Shown: positions 35,466-44,434, numbered from the stretch's first letter. The stretch: DNA of 64,000 nt from Cyclobacteriaceae bacterium (GCA_958296015.1 CATQIH010000007.1:1-64000); one strand, 5' to 3'. Numbers and translations are program-made. The notes: generated by a model not told the origin, from the sequence alone.

Positions 35466-35497
35466 AAAAAAGCCCGCCAGTGCTATTGGCGGGCTTT
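35466..35497 (-). terminator. Terminator of the PorE-like gene
   Basis: Perfect 11-bp arms (AAAGCCCGCCA and TGGCGGGCTTT) enclose a 7-nt loop. On the minus strand six T follow. On the plus strand only TTT follows. Confidence 0.85.
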
Positions 35498-35525
35498 GGT
35501 TATAGCGTAGGTGGGCAACATTTCT

Positions 35526-37496
35526 TTATTCTGAGCCTTTGCTGGCCTGTGATTTATTGATTTGTATCACTTTAAATTCTGTACGGCGGTTCACCTGGTG
35601 CTGTTCGTCATTGACTGCATTTTTTATGATCAGCTGCTGTTCGCCATATCCTTTAGCAGTGATACGGGATGGACTGACACCACTGTCTATCAGGTACTGT
35701 ACAGCTGATTCTGCGCGTCGCTGAGAGAGTGCTTGGTTATAATCATTGTCTCCCTGAGCATCTGTATGTGAGCCGAGTTCAATGCTGATCTGCGGGTTGT
35801 CTTTCATGATATTCACCAGTTTATCCAATTCTACGGCAGCTGCATCGGTGATATAACTCTGGTCAAAATCGTAATAGATATTCTCCAGCACAATCGCTTT
35901 GTCGAGCACGATTTTGTTAAGCACCAACTTGGTATTAAAGGTAGTATCTGTTACCATGTCCACCAGTTCTTCCTGTGGAATAGTCTTGCCAATAGTGCTA
36001 AAAGGAATTCTGGTGGTAAAGTAGCCTTCTTTCTCACCGATGATCTCGTAGTTGGTGCCGCCCTGTACGGCAAACTTAAAGTCTCCTTCAGTATCGGTTT
36101 CTTCCGTGTTGATGGTGGTTTTGCCTTCAGGATATACCAGCCGCACGTTAACACCATCCAGTATCTTTTCTTTCCCGGTTTCATCTTCCTGCGTCACGGT
36201 GATGCCAGCGACAAAGTAGTTGACTGTTTTGAGGTTAGGGTCATTGTTCACAAAAGCATACAAATCGTCATCGCCTCTGCCCCCTTTGCGGTTCGAAGTA
36301 AAATAACCATCTTTGATCGTCGTGAATGATATACCAAAGTCATCGCCTGTGGAGTTGACCGGAGGGCCCAAATTTTCTATAGCAATATCTCCGTCTTGGC
36401 GCGTTGCCACAAATATATCGAGTGCCCCCATGCTTGGATGCCCGTCGGACGAAAAGTATAGCTTACCATCATCTGTTACATAAGGGAACATTTCATTACC
36501 GGCAGTATTGATCTTAGCACCCATGTTGCGCACTTCTCCCCAGCGGCCACGGCTGTCTACGTGGGCAGAATACAAATCTATGCCGCCATAGCCACCGTCG
36601 CGGTTGGAAGCAAAATACAGCGTCTTGCCATCGCGGCTGAAGGCGGGTGTAGAGTTCCAGGCATTCGGATCGCTGATGGTCATCAGTCCGGGTGCCGTCC
36701 AGTTTCCTTTCTGTAAATGTGAGATATACAAATTAACATCTCGGGCACCCTTTCTTTTGCCACTGTTGCCTTTGGCAAAGACCATTGTTTTGCCATCAGG
36801 CGAAAAGGTAAGGCAACCTTCGTTGATGTCTTCTGTAGTAAAGGCTGGTCCGAGTTTGGATACCTGATCAATCTGTACCTGATTATCTTCAATAGGAGCC
36901 TGAAAGATGCTCGTAAAACCTGTTCCGGTAGCCTTATATATTTTGTCAGTTCCTCGGGAAGAGGTGAAATAGAAAACACCTTTCTGTACTAACGGCGCAT
37001 ATTCAGCAGCATCACTATTGACCGAATCGAGGTTTTTTGTCTCAAAATAATTGTTTTTGCTTAGTATCTTGTTGAGGTTATTCAGGTTTTCCACTTCCTG
37101 CCGAGCGCGCTTTGTGTATTCCATCGTGGTGTCTTCCGACATAGACAGGTATTCTTCAAGCTCTGCTTTGGCTTCTTTGTATTTGCTGTTTTGTTTGAGT
37201 GACAGGGCATAGAAAAATACGGCAGAAGTATCCGGAATACCCATTTCTATGGCATTTTCGTAGTAGGGCATGGCTTCATCCAAGCGATTGCTCAATCGAT
37301 ACGCTTCGGCAATGCCATAATTAGCTTCAGCAGCTTGTACGCCCCTGTCGGCGGCCAGCTGGTACTGACCAATAGCCACATTATAATCTCCGTTTGAAAA
37401 ACTGCTGTATCCTTTGACAAGTGCGCGTTTACCGGGGCTACAGGCACTTAATAATATCAGGCATCCAAAAGCAAATTGAAGGCAGGTTCTTGTCAT
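35526..37496 (-). CDS. PorE-like OmpA-family lipoprotein (TPR, beta-propeller, CRD, OmpA)
   Basis: This 656-aa protein has a lipobox ILLSAC with cysteine 19. In order: TPR repeats at about 25-130 (ANYGIAEAYRLSNRLDEAMPYY), a PD40-type beta-propeller at about 165-410 (CLTFSPDGKTMVFAKG, PAFSRDGKTLYFASNRDGGYGG, PYVTDDGKLYFSSDGHPSMGG-like), a carboxypeptidase-regulatory-like domain at about 430-520 and an OmpA peptidoglycan-binding domain at about 540-650 (YYDFDQSYITDAAAVELDKL, GSHTDAQGDNDYNQALSQRRAE). This order is that of PorE of Porphyromonas, which anchors the T9SS PorKLMN machinery to peptidoglycan. Homologues with other roles exist, so PorE is probable, not proven. Confidence 0.82.
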   Translation of the reverse strand: MTRTCLQFAFGCLILLSACSPGKRALVKGYSSFSNGDYNVAIGQYQLAADRGVQAAEANYGIAEAYRLSNRLDEAMPYYENAIEMGIPDTSAVFFYALSLKQNSKYKEAKAELEEYLSMSEDTTMEYTKRARQEVENLNNLNKILSKNNYFETKNLDSVNSDAAEYAPLVQKGVFYFTSSRGTDKIYKATGTGFTSIFQAPIEDNQVQIDQVSKLGPAFTTEDINEGCLTFSPDGKTMVFAKGNSGKRKGARDVNLYISHLQKGNWTAPGLMTISDPNAWNSTPAFSRDGKTLYFASNRDGGYGGIDLYSAHVDSRGRWGEVRNMGAKINTAGNEMFPYVTDDGKLYFSSDGHPSMGALDIFVATRQDGDIAIENLGPPVNSTGDDFGISFTTIKDGYFTSNRKGGRGDDDLYAFVNNDPNLKTVNYFVAGITVTQEDETGKEKILDGVNVRLVYPEGKTTINTEETDTEGDFKFAVQGGTNYEIIGEKEGYFTTRIPFSTIGKTIPQEELVDMVTDTTFNTKLVLNKIVLDKAIVLENIYYDFDQSYITDAAAVELDKLVNIMKDNPQISIELGSHTDAQGDNDYNQALSQRRAESAVQYLIDSGVSPSRITAKGYGEQQLIIKNAVNDEQHQVNRRTEFKVIQINKSQASKGSE

Positions 37497-37583
37497 AGTA
37501 TTATTAATGGAAAATCTTCAGAAGTTATGCTATCATTTGTCTTAGAAACGCCGCAATGTACTATAAATTATATTGGCAGATAG

Positions 37584-38081
37584 TTAGAAATAGCGCGACA
37601 TCCAGGAGGTTTCAACTGGCACTACCCATTCCTGATCAAATTGTTGCTTGCTGCTGACAAGGTTATTAAAAGTAAGGGTATCGGGCCTAATTTGCCCCTC
37701 TTTGATCTTTTCTTTCAGGCTTTTTGCAGGCTCGAGAAATACTTTTTCCTGTTCCAAAAATGCCACCTGCGTACGATCCAGAAAGCTCAGCGGAGCAGCA
37801 GGTGTGTTGAACTTTTGTTCCAGTGCCCTCACCAACCCTACGGAAGCATCAATAGAACAACCGCTCGCCTGGTTGTGCGCTTCATCCACAGCAATCACCA
37901 GAAACTGATGATAACATAACTGAACCGATGATTTCAGATCGTTGCCATGTGCAGCCCATTTGCTCGAGAATGTTTGCCCCAATTGCAGTGCATACGTTTC
38001 TTCTGTAGCAGACAGTGCGCGGCTTGCCTGATAAATCCATACTCTAGCATGTGCAGGCATTTCTTCAAAAGGAATATACAT
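37584..38081 (-). CDS. Bacteroidota-conserved small protein, commonly labelled ABC transporter ATPase
   Basis: This 165-aa cytoplasmic protein opens MYIPFEEMPAHARVWIYQASRALS and contains WAAHGNDLKSSVQLCYHQFLVIAVDE, GCSIDASVGLVRALEQKF and a C-terminal WVVPVETSWMSRYF. No Walker A, Walker B or LSGGQ motif is present, so the inherited name ABC transporter ATPase is not supported by the sequence. Function unknown. It follows the two iron-sulfur genes on the same strand, 81 bp away. Confidence 0.75.
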   Translation of the reverse strand: MYIPFEEMPAHARVWIYQASRALSATEETYALQLGQTFSSKWAAHGNDLKSSVQLCYHQFLVIAVDEAHNQASGCSIDASVGLVRALEQKFNTPAAPLSFLDRTQVAFLEQEKVFLEPAKSLKEKIKEGQIRPDTLTFNNLVSSKQQFDQEWVVPVETSWMSRYF

Positions 38082-38162
38082 AAAAACTAAGTTAGTAATA
38101 TGAATTATCTTAACAACTTTTATTCTGCTACAAAGGGTTCATTTGCAGCTAAAATAGTATGC

Positions 38163-38963
38163 TTACAGTTTTTCATGCTCAGCGATCAGTTCTGCCAGAT
38201 CCTTTACCTGCACCTCACTTTCTTTCTCTTTGTTCTTTACGCCGTCGCTCATCATGGTCATGCAGAAAGGACAGGCTACAGCAATGGTTTTTGCACCAGT
38301 GCTTAGTGCTTCTTCTGTTCGGTCTATGTTTACTTCTTTTTTGCCTGGCTCTGCATCTTTGAACATCTGTGCGCCTCCCGCCCCGCAGCAAAATCCTTTG
38401 GTACGGCAACGCTTCATCTCTACCAAATCGGCATCCAGTGCAGCCAATACCTGCCGGGGAGCCTCGTAAATATTATTGGCCCTGCCCAGATAGCAGGAAT
38501 CATGATAGGTAATCTTTTTTCCTTTAAAAGCTCCGCCGCCCTCTACGCCTACTTTACCTTCGTTGATAAGTTGTTGCAGAAAAGTGGAATGATGAATTAC
38601 CTCATAATTCCCACCCAGTTCGGGGTATTCGTTTTTGAGTGTATTGAAGCAGTGCGGACAGGCAGTGACAATCTTTTTGATATGATACCCATTCAGCACT
38701 TCTATATTGGAAGCGGCCTGCATCTGAAAGAGAAACTCATTCCCTGCACGCCGAGCAGGGTCTCCGGTACAACTTTCTTCCTGGCCTAGCACGGCAAATT
38801 GAATGCCTACCTTATTCAGTATTTTCACAAATGCTTTGGTCACTCTTTTGTACCGGTCATCAAACGATCCGGCACAACCTACCCAGAACAGGACTTCCGG
38901 CTCTTCACCTTTTGCCATCATATCGGCCATGGTAGGTATCTGTATATGTTCGTTAGTATCCAT
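38163..38963 (-). CDS. Cysteine-rich (CCG-domain) iron-sulfur oxidoreductase subunit
   Basis: This 266-aa protein has two CCG (cysteine-rich) domains of the HdrB/GlpC/LutA type: FWVGCAGSFDDR, ESCTGDPARRAG, TACPHCFNTLKNEYP, YHDSCYLGRANN, GFCCGAGGAQMF and VACPFCMTMMSDG. These bind a non-cubane [4Fe-4S] or [2Fe-2S] cluster and take electrons to thiol or quinone acceptors. It is 12 bp downstream of the membrane ferredoxin-like subunit and likely forms a complex with it. Confidence 0.88.
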   Translation of the reverse strand: MDTNEHIQIPTMADMMAKGEEPEVLFWVGCAGSFDDRYKRVTKAFVKILNKVGIQFAVLGQEESCTGDPARRAGNEFLFQMQAASNIEVLNGYHIKKIVTACPHCFNTLKNEYPELGGNYEVIHHSTFLQQLINEGKVGVEGGGAFKGKKITYHDSCYLGRANNIYEAPRQVLAALDADLVEMKRCRTKGFCCGAGGAQMFKDAEPGKKEVNIDRTEEALSTGAKTIAVACPFCMTMMSDGVKNKEKESEVQVKDLAELIAEHEKL

Positions 38964-38975
38964 CTTTTTTTCGGT

Positions 38976-40319
38976 TTATGATTTACTCTTTTCCTCTTCT
39001 TCTTTTAGCTCGTCTGCCCAGTTGAAGCGATCGGCTGGAGGAAATTTCCATGGAGCAAAATTATTTTCTACATTAGAAAACATAGCGTTCCAGGCTGCTG
39101 GCGATTGGGCTTCTTCCATCGCTACGTACCTGCGCAGCTGCAAAATAATGGCCAGTGGATTAATATTGATCGGGCAGGCTTCCACACATGCCTGGCAGGT
39201 AGTACAGGCGTTGATTTCCTCGCGGGAAATAAAATTGTCCAATAACACTTTGCCATCTTCAAAAGGTTTTTCTCCTTTGGCCACAGCTGCGCCTGCTTCT
39301 TCTACCCTATCGCGGGTATCCATCATAATTTTACGCGGCGAAAGCTTTTTGCCTGTCTGGTTGGCCGGGCATTCGGCAGTACAGCGTCCGCATTCCGTAC
39401 AGGCATACGCTCCCATCAGATCGGTCCAGGCCAGGTCGTTTACATCTTTGGCACCAAACCTGTCTACTTCTTCGTTGCTGTCGCCATCATCGGCGGCACC
39501 GCCCAGCATCAGTTGTACCTCACGGGTCACTGCTGGCATATTGTCCATTTTGCCTTTAGGCTCCAGTTTGGAATAGTAGGTATTGGGAAAAGCCATGAAA
39601 ATATGTAGGTGCTTGGAATAGGTGACATATACAGCAAAAGCCAGGATGCCGATGATATGAAACCACCAGGCAGACCGCTCTATCCAGATAAGCGTACCCG
39701 TGCTCATATGTTCAAAAAGCGGTATCAGAGTTGCACTGAATACCAACGTACCTGTATCGCCATAATGCGTACCGGGCCGGTCTTGTAGAACTTGGTCGGT
39801 GGCATTCATAGTCAGGATAGCCAGCATTAGCACAATCTCAGTGATCAGGATGATGTTGGCGTCCGTTTTGGGCCAGGCTGTCAGCTCCTTTGCATGAAAC
39901 CTTTTGATGTGTATTACATTTCTTCTCCATAAAAAAATCACACAGGCTACGATAACGGCTACTGCCAGAAACTCGAAGATATTAATAGGAATGGTATAAA
40001 AGGCTCCTAAGGCAGGTGCAAAAAGCCGATGTGTACCAAACAAGCCATCCAGCACAAACTCCAGTACTTCCAGGTTAATCACCAAGAAGCCTATATAAAC
40101 ACACAAATGCAAGATAGCTGGTACCATACGCTTGAACATTTTCTTTTGTCCGAAGGCTACCAGCAACATGGTTTTCCACCTTTCATCTTTGTGGTCGCTA
40201 CGATCTGCGGGCCGTCCCAAGGCTATATTGCGGCGAATGCTGTTGATTCGTTTGACCAGAAAGAAAGTGGTAATGGCCAGTATGATGAGAAAAACAACTT
40301 GAGAAATAATATTTGCCAT
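38976..40319 (-). CDS. Membrane-bound 4Fe-4S dicluster redox protein (HdrE/NarI-like plus ferredoxin)
   Basis: This 447-aa protein has five to six N-terminal membrane helices (about 1-270, ISQVVFLIILAITTFFLV, LHLCVYIGFLVINLEVLEFVL) with histidines that could hold b-type haem. A two-cluster ferredoxin domain follows at about 300-400 (CTECGRCTAECPANQTGK and CTTCQACVEACPININP). With the next gene it makes a putative quinone-linked electron-transfer pair. The physiological donor is not known. Start ATG 40317-40319. Confidence 0.86.
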   Translation of the reverse strand: MANIISQVVFLIILAITTFFLVKRINSIRRNIALGRPADRSDHKDERWKTMLLVAFGQKKMFKRMVPAILHLCVYIGFLVINLEVLEFVLDGLFGTHRLFAPALGAFYTIPINIFEFLAVAVIVACVIFLWRRNVIHIKRFHAKELTAWPKTDANIILITEIVLMLAILTMNATDQVLQDRPGTHYGDTGTLVFSATLIPLFEHMSTGTLIWIERSAWWFHIIGILAFAVYVTYSKHLHIFMAFPNTYYSKLEPKGKMDNMPAVTREVQLMLGGAADDGDSNEEVDRFGAKDVNDLAWTDLMGAYACTECGRCTAECPANQTGKKLSPRKIMMDTRDRVEEAGAAVAKGEKPFEDGKVLLDNFISREEINACTTCQACVEACPININPLAIILQLRRYVAMEEAQSPAAWNAMFSNVENNFAPWKFPPADRFNWADELKEEEEKSKS

Positions 40320-40349
40320 ATAACTTTATCTAAAGTTTTCGATATTTTA

Positions 40350-40382
40350 TTTGGACTGCCTACTAAAATTTATCTACTTTTG
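40350..40382 (+). promoter_or_regulatory. Promoter of tRNA-Phe
   Basis: TTTG (40350-40353), 21-nt spacer, TACTTTTG (40375-40382), 13 bases before the tRNA. It shares CTACTTTTGTACCCT with the tRNA-His promoter. Confidence 0.8.
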
Positions 40383-40395
40383 TACCCTCATTCAA

Positions 40396-40468
40396 GGTGA
40401 TGTAGCTCAGTTGGTAGAGCATCGGACTGAAAATCCGTGAGTCGGTGGTTCGAGCCCACTCATCACCA
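40396..40468 (+). tRNA. tRNA-Phe (GAA)
   Basis: Cloverleaf with perfect acceptor stem GGTGATG/CATCACC, D-arm GCTCAGTTGGTAGAGC, anticodon arm CGGACTGAAAATCCG with anticodon GAA, and T-arm GGTGGTTCGAGCCCACT. Discriminator A. CCA is not encoded. Intact, with promoter and terminator. Confidence 0.96.
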
Positions 40469-40471
40469 CAT

Positions 40472-40501
40472 GCCTTCTCAATCTTTTGGGAAGGCTTTTT
40501 T
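40472..40501 (+). terminator. Terminator of tRNA-Phe
   Basis: GCCTTC and GAAGGC arms around a loop, followed by six T, directly after the tRNA. Confidence 0.85.
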
Positions 40502-40991
40502 GTGTGCTTCTCTTTGATCATTTTCATGCGTGTCATTTTTCGTGTTGCGTTGTTCTATACAAATACAAATAAATACCAAAATAGTATGCAAGCCTACTAT
40601 TTTGTTCAGATCAAATAGCTATATATACGCCCATTTCTACATAAATGCTGATCAAATTTGTAAAAATCATACAAATATTTCATCAACTCTTCAGGTCACG
40701 AAAAAAAATTTGATAATCCAATACACTCAAATTGGTTGATTTTGGCGTATTTTTAGTAGTTCAATACTGGCCCCACTCTTTTTTGTCTCCAAAAAGTTTC
40801 TTTATCGCAGCAATTAGTTACACATGTATGCTATTGCCCAAACCCAAGCTGTTATTTAATAAACTACGTGGTACATTTGTATAAGTGATCGGTAATAAAG
40901 TAAACGCCGGAAGAAAACAAAGTAAAGTGATAACATCGGCTGATATTACCGCAAAAAATTGACAAAACGTTAGCAGGTAAGCTGCTGACTT
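40502..40991. other. AT-rich gene-free region after tRNA-Phe
   Basis: About 490 bases with no supported gene. The composition is AT-rich and short open frames have no recognisable product. A weak inverted pair CCAAT/ATTGG lies near 40710-40733. No att site for an integrated element was recognised next to the tRNA. Confidence 0.5.
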
Positions 40992-41149
40992 AAAATATAG
41001 GTTAGGTTGTGTAGTGTAATAAAAGAGGATGCCTGCGATTAGACGGGCGCCTCCTTTATAATTCTTCAACCCAAAAACATTCAAAAATATAGGTTAGGTT
41101 GTGTAGTGTAACAAAAGAGGATGCTTGCGAATAGACAGGCTCCTCCTTT
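40992..41149 (-). repeat. Two tandem 66-bp copies, each with a terminator-like hairpin
   Basis: Copies at 40992-41057 and 41084-41149, 92 bp apart, begin AAAATATAGGTTAGG and end CCTCCTTT. Each contains a GAGG...GC/GC...CCTC stem. On the minus strand each follows the pseudouridine synthase stop, so they act as serial terminators with CTCTTTT tails. A few substitutions separate the copies, some of them matched within the stem. Confidence 0.7.
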
Positions 41150-41150
41150 T

Positions 41151-41942
41151 TTATTTCATATGCTTCAGCTTGATCACCTCTTTGCTACTAAGGTGTCTCC
41201 AATTCCCTCTCGGCAGATCTTTCTTCGTCAATCCAGCATACATCACCCTATCTAATTTGACGACCTGGTAGCCCAAATGTTCAAAAATTCTTCTTACAAT
41301 ACGGTTTTTTCCTATATGAATCTGCACACCCAAGCTTTGGCGCGTGTCGTTGACCAAGCCAATCTCATCTACTTTGGCAAGGCCATCTTCCAGCGGCAAC
41401 CCTTCCTGAATCTTTAAAAAATCTTCATCCAAGATAGGCTTATCTATATCTACCTGATACAACTTCTTTACGCCATGCGAAGGATGAGACAGTTTTTTGG
41501 CCATATCGCCATCGTTGGTGAGCAGCAGCAGCCCGGTGGTGTTGCGGTCCAGCCTGCCTACCGGATAAATGCGTTCTGTGCAAGCTTTAGCAACGAGCTG
41601 CATCACCGTATGGCGTTCCTGCGGATCATCCGTGGTTGTGATAAAATCTCTGGGTTTGTTGAGCAGCACATATATCAGCTTCTCCGGATTAAGCACTTTT
41701 CCTTTGTAGGCTACCTTATCTGTGCTGGTCACCTTGTAGCCTAGTTCGGACACTACTTTATCATTGACCTTGATTTCTCTTTCTTCTATAAGCTTATCGG
41801 CTTCTCTTCTGGAGCAAACACCGGCGTTTGCAATGTACTTATTGAGCCGAATCAGTTCATCTATTGCCTGAACAGGCTGTTGCTTTGTTGTTGCTTTAAC
41901 AACCTCTCTTTTACGTCTTTTATGTGTCGATTTGCTTTTCAT
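41151..41942 (-). CDS. Ribosomal large-subunit pseudouridine synthase (RluB/RsuA family)
   Basis: This 263-aa protein has a basic N-terminus, an S4 RNA-binding domain at about 30-90 (IRLNKYIANAGVCSRREADKLI) and a catalytic domain with GRLDRNTTGLLLLTNDGDMAKKL (catalytic Asp in the GRLDRNT motif), then VQIHIGKNRIVRRIFEHLGYQV. These match the RsuA/RluB/RluE/RluF group, which isomerises one uridine of rRNA. RluB (23S 2605) is the usual Bacteroidota member, but the target cannot be read from sequence. Duplicated terminators follow. Confidence 0.88.
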   Translation of the reverse strand: MKSKSTHKRRKREVVKATTKQQPVQAIDELIRLNKYIANAGVCSRREADKLIEEREIKVNDKVVSELGYKVTSTDKVAYKGKVLNPEKLIYVLLNKPRDFITTTDDPQERHTVMQLVAKACTERIYPVGRLDRNTTGLLLLTNDGDMAKKLSHPSHGVKKLYQVDIDKPILDEDFLKIQEGLPLEDGLAKVDEIGLVNDTRQSLGVQIHIGKNRIVRRIFEHLGYQVVKLDRVMYAGLTKKDLPRGNWRHLSSKEVIKLKHMK

Positions 41943-42092
41943 ATGTCAGCATTTACCAGTGCAACAACTATTGCAGGTGATCAGTTTTTGTAAAACGAGA
42001 AACGAAGATACGGTGTTTATGGTTCTCAAAGGTGGCTATCAGCACTTTTTCTGAAAAAGCGGCATAAACATCTTCGGATAAACAGATACATC

Positions 42093-42124
42093 GGTTTCAG
42101 AAACCATATTTGTTCATACATTTG
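42093..42124 (+). promoter_or_regulatory. Putative fumC promoter with palindrome
   Basis: TACATTTG (42117-42124) fits a -7 box. A near -33 element TTTC (42095-42098) lies 18 nt upstream inside the perfect palindrome GGTTTCAGAAACC (42093-42105). The overlap suggests an operator blocking the -33 region. Confidence 0.45.
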
Positions 42125-42173
42125 GTCATCTTATCAGCAACTGGTTTTTTTAATTACTATTAATAATACTACT

Positions 42174-43574
42174 ATGGATTATAGAATTGAAAAGGATACA
42201 ATGGGTGAAGTACAGGTGCCAGCCCACAAATATTGGGGAGCACAGACCCAAAGGTCGAAAGACAATTTTAAGATCGGCGGTGAGAACATGCGTATGCCTC
42301 AGGAAATTATTGAGGCATTTGCCATTCTCAAGAAAGCTGCTGCTGAAACCAACACGGAGCTTGGCGTACTGGACAAGGCAAAAGCCGATATCATTATGCA
42401 GGTGTGCGATGAAATACTGGAAGGGAAGCTCAATGACCAGTTTCCACTGGTGATATGGCAAACAGGTTCAGGCACTCAAAGCAATATGAACGTGAACGAA
42501 GTGGTAGCCAACCGCGCTCACGTAATCCTGGGCGGCCAACTGGATGACCAAAAAAAGAGGATTCATCCGAATGATGATGTCAACAAATCACAATCATCCA
42601 ATGATACCTTCCCAACGGCGATGCATATTGCTGCTTATAAGATGATTATGGAGCAAACCTTACCTAAGGTAGAAAAACTAAGAAATACGCTAAATCAAAA
42701 GGTAACTTCCTTTGGTGATATTGTGAAAATAGGCCGCACGCACTTTATGGATGCCACACCTTTGAAGCTGTCGCATGAGTTCAGCGGCTATGTGGCTCAG
42801 CTTGATTTTGCCATCAGGGCAATCAAAAATACGCTGTCGCACCTGTCGGAGTTGGCACTGGGCGGCACGGCAGTAGGCACCGGGCTGAACACGCCGGAAG
42901 GGTACGCGGAACTGGTGGCGCAGAAGATCGCCAAGTATTCCGGGCAACCCTTTATCACTGCCAAAAACAAGTTTGAAGCACTGGCAGCACACGATGCCAT
43001 TGTAGAAACCTCCGGTTCGCTCAAGCAACTGGCCGTGAGCCTGATGAAGATAGGCAACGACATCCGTATGCTGTCTTCTGGCCCGCGTTGTGGCATTGGT
43101 GAGATCCTTATTCCGGAAAACGAACCCGGTTCTTCTATCATGCCAGGCAAAGTAAATCCAACGCAATGCGAAGCACTGACAATGGTATGTGCACAGGTGA
43201 TCGGGCTGGATACTGCCGTGAGCGTAGGCGGTATGAATGGCCAGTTTGAGCTGAACGTCTTCAAACCTATGATGATCTACAACCTGCTGACCTCTGCCCG
43301 GTTGCTGGGAGATGCCTGCGAATCGTTCAACGACCACTGTGCAGTGGGCATCGAACCCAACGTGAGTGTGATCAAAGAAAACTTGGAAAATTCGCTGATG
43401 CTGGTGACAGCACTGAACCCACACATAGGCTATGAGAATGCTGCCAAGATAGCTAAGAAAGCACACGCAGAAGGCACAACTTTACGAGAAGCTGCCATTT
43501 CTATGAAAATTCTTACAAACGAACAATTTGATGAATGGGTAGTGCCAGAAGCCATGGTAGGAAGTTTGAAGTAG
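42174..43574 (+). CDS. fumC: Fumarate hydratase class II
   Basis: This 466-aa cluster-free fumarase hydrates fumarate to malate in the TCA cycle. Landmarks are [70 protein letters not shown] (catalytic region) and the family signature [16 protein letters not shown] with the catalytic serine loop. Length is standard. Probably its own promoter; the SPOR gene follows after 30 bp and may be co-transcribed. Confidence 0.96.
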   Translation: MDYRIEKDTMGEVQVPAHKYWGAQTQRSKDNFKIGGENMRMPQEIIEAFAILKKAAAETNTELGVLDKAKADIIMQVCDEILEGKLNDQFPLVIWQTGSGTQSNMNVNEVVANRAHVILGGQLDDQKKRIHPNDDVNKSQSSNDTFPTAMHIAAYKMIMEQTLPKVEKLRNTLNQKVTSFGDIVKIGRTHFMDATPLKLSHEFSGYVAQLDFAIRAIKNTLSHLSELALGGTAVGTGLNTPEGYAELVAQKIAKYSGQPFITAKNKFEALAAHDAIVETSGSLKQLAVSLMKIGNDIRMLSSGPRCGIGEILIPENEPGSSIMPGKVNPTQCEALTMVCAQVIGLDTAVSVGGMNGQFELNVFKPMMIYNLLTSARLLGDACESFNDHCAVGIEPNVSVIKENLENSLMLVTALNPHIGYENAAKIAKKAHAEGTTLREAAISMKILTNEQFDEWVVPEAMVGSLK

Positions 43575-43604
43575 CAAAGCGCGAACTTCAAATCTAAATA
43601 TCCG

Positions 43605-44276
43605 ATGAAATATCTATGCATTTTTACCCTTATGCTGTTCTGTTTGGTCGCTGTTCCTGAAACAGGAGTAGCCCAAAAACTCTCTAAAAAAGAACGCAAA
43701 CAATTAAAGAAGGCACAAAAAAAACGTTTGAAAGAACTCAAAAGCCTGAGTGCTGAAGATTTCCAGAAAGCGCAGGATGCCCAGAAAGAAATGAAATCCT
43801 CATTTTCTGAACTGGAAAGTAATACAAGCGCATTGAAAGGGCAGATTGACGAAAAGGATACGGAAGTAAAACAGCTGAAAGACCAGGTAAGAAGACTGGA
43901 GCAGCAACTTGAGCAGGCCAACGTTGCTGCTGCCCAGGACAATGATACTGAAAAAACGGCTGCACCCACTGATGCCTATAGCAAAGGGTTGGCATTTAAG
44001 GTACAAATAGGTGCTTTTCGTGATAAAAACCTGGAGCAATACATCAACAACGGCACCAACTTAGGCGGTGAGACCAACGAGCAGGGTTTGCAACTGTATA
44101 CACTAGGCAACTTCAGAGATTATTGGGAAGCTGATAAATTTAAGAAATACCTGAGAGCTATGGGCGTAAGCGATGCCTGGATTGTACCTTACCAGGAAGG
44201 TCAGCGAGTGGCTTTGAAGGATGTGCTAGAAGGATTGCAGAAAAAAGCGGTAAGCGAAAGCCAAACAAGTTGGTAA
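43605..44276 (+). CDS. Coiled-coil protein with SPOR-like C-terminal domain
   Basis: This 223-aa protein has a signal peptide (YLCIFTLMLFCLVAVPETGVAQ), then a highly basic segment (KLSKKERKQLKKAQKKRLKEL) and a coiled coil at about 65-110 (IDEKDTEVKQLKDQVRRLEQ). A SPOR-like domain covers about 130-210: FKVQIGAFRDKNLEQYI, LYTLGNFRDYWEADKFKKYL, WIVPYQEGQRV. SPOR domains bind denuded peptidoglycan, often at division sites. Periplasmic location is inferred. Confidence 0.78.
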   Translation: MKYLCIFTLMLFCLVAVPETGVAQKLSKKERKQLKKAQKKRLKELKSLSAEDFQKAQDAQKEMKSSFSELESNTSALKGQIDEKDTEVKQLKDQVRRLEQQLEQANVAAAQDNDTEKTAAPTDAYSKGLAFKVQIGAFRDKNLEQYINNGTNLGGETNEQGLQLYTLGNFRDYWEADKFKKYLRAMGVSDAWIVPYQEGQRVALKDVLEGLQKKAVSESQTSW

Positions 44277-44434
44277 TTTCGTACATTGTGCAGGTTGAGT
44301 TGATCAGATACCTGCTGACCGAAGAAAACAAACAACAAGATCAAAAACAGGATGAGCAAAGCGTACATGATCAGGTATACCTGGATGTACGCTTTCCATT
44401 TTTTATAAGACGCACTTATTTCTTTCACATACAT
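44201..44434 (-). CDS. Possible small single-helix membrane protein, antisense overlap
   Basis: A 77-aa frame from ATG 44432-44434 encodes a strong membrane helix (IQVYLIMYALLILFLILLFVFFG) after a basic N-terminus. Its last 25 codons overlap the SPOR gene end on the other strand. Codon choice in the first 55 residues looks natural. The C-terminal part looks like accidental read-through. It could be real, fixing a 190-bp gap, or chance. Confidence 0.35.
   Translation of the reverse strand: MYVKEISASYKKWKAYIQVYLIMYALLILFLILLFVFFGQQVSDQLNLHNVRNYQLVWLSLTAFFCNPSSTSFKATR

Noticed and set aside
40396-40990. Integrated element at tRNA-Phe
   Set aside because: No duplicated 3' tRNA end, integrase or phage gene lies in the following sequence.
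40818-41084. 88-aa minus-strand frame after tRNA-Phe
   Set aside because: It runs through one copy of the duplicated terminator and has no coding features.
42690-43466. 258-aa open frame antisense to fumC
   Set aside because: A shadow of the conserved fumarase gene with no domain of its own.
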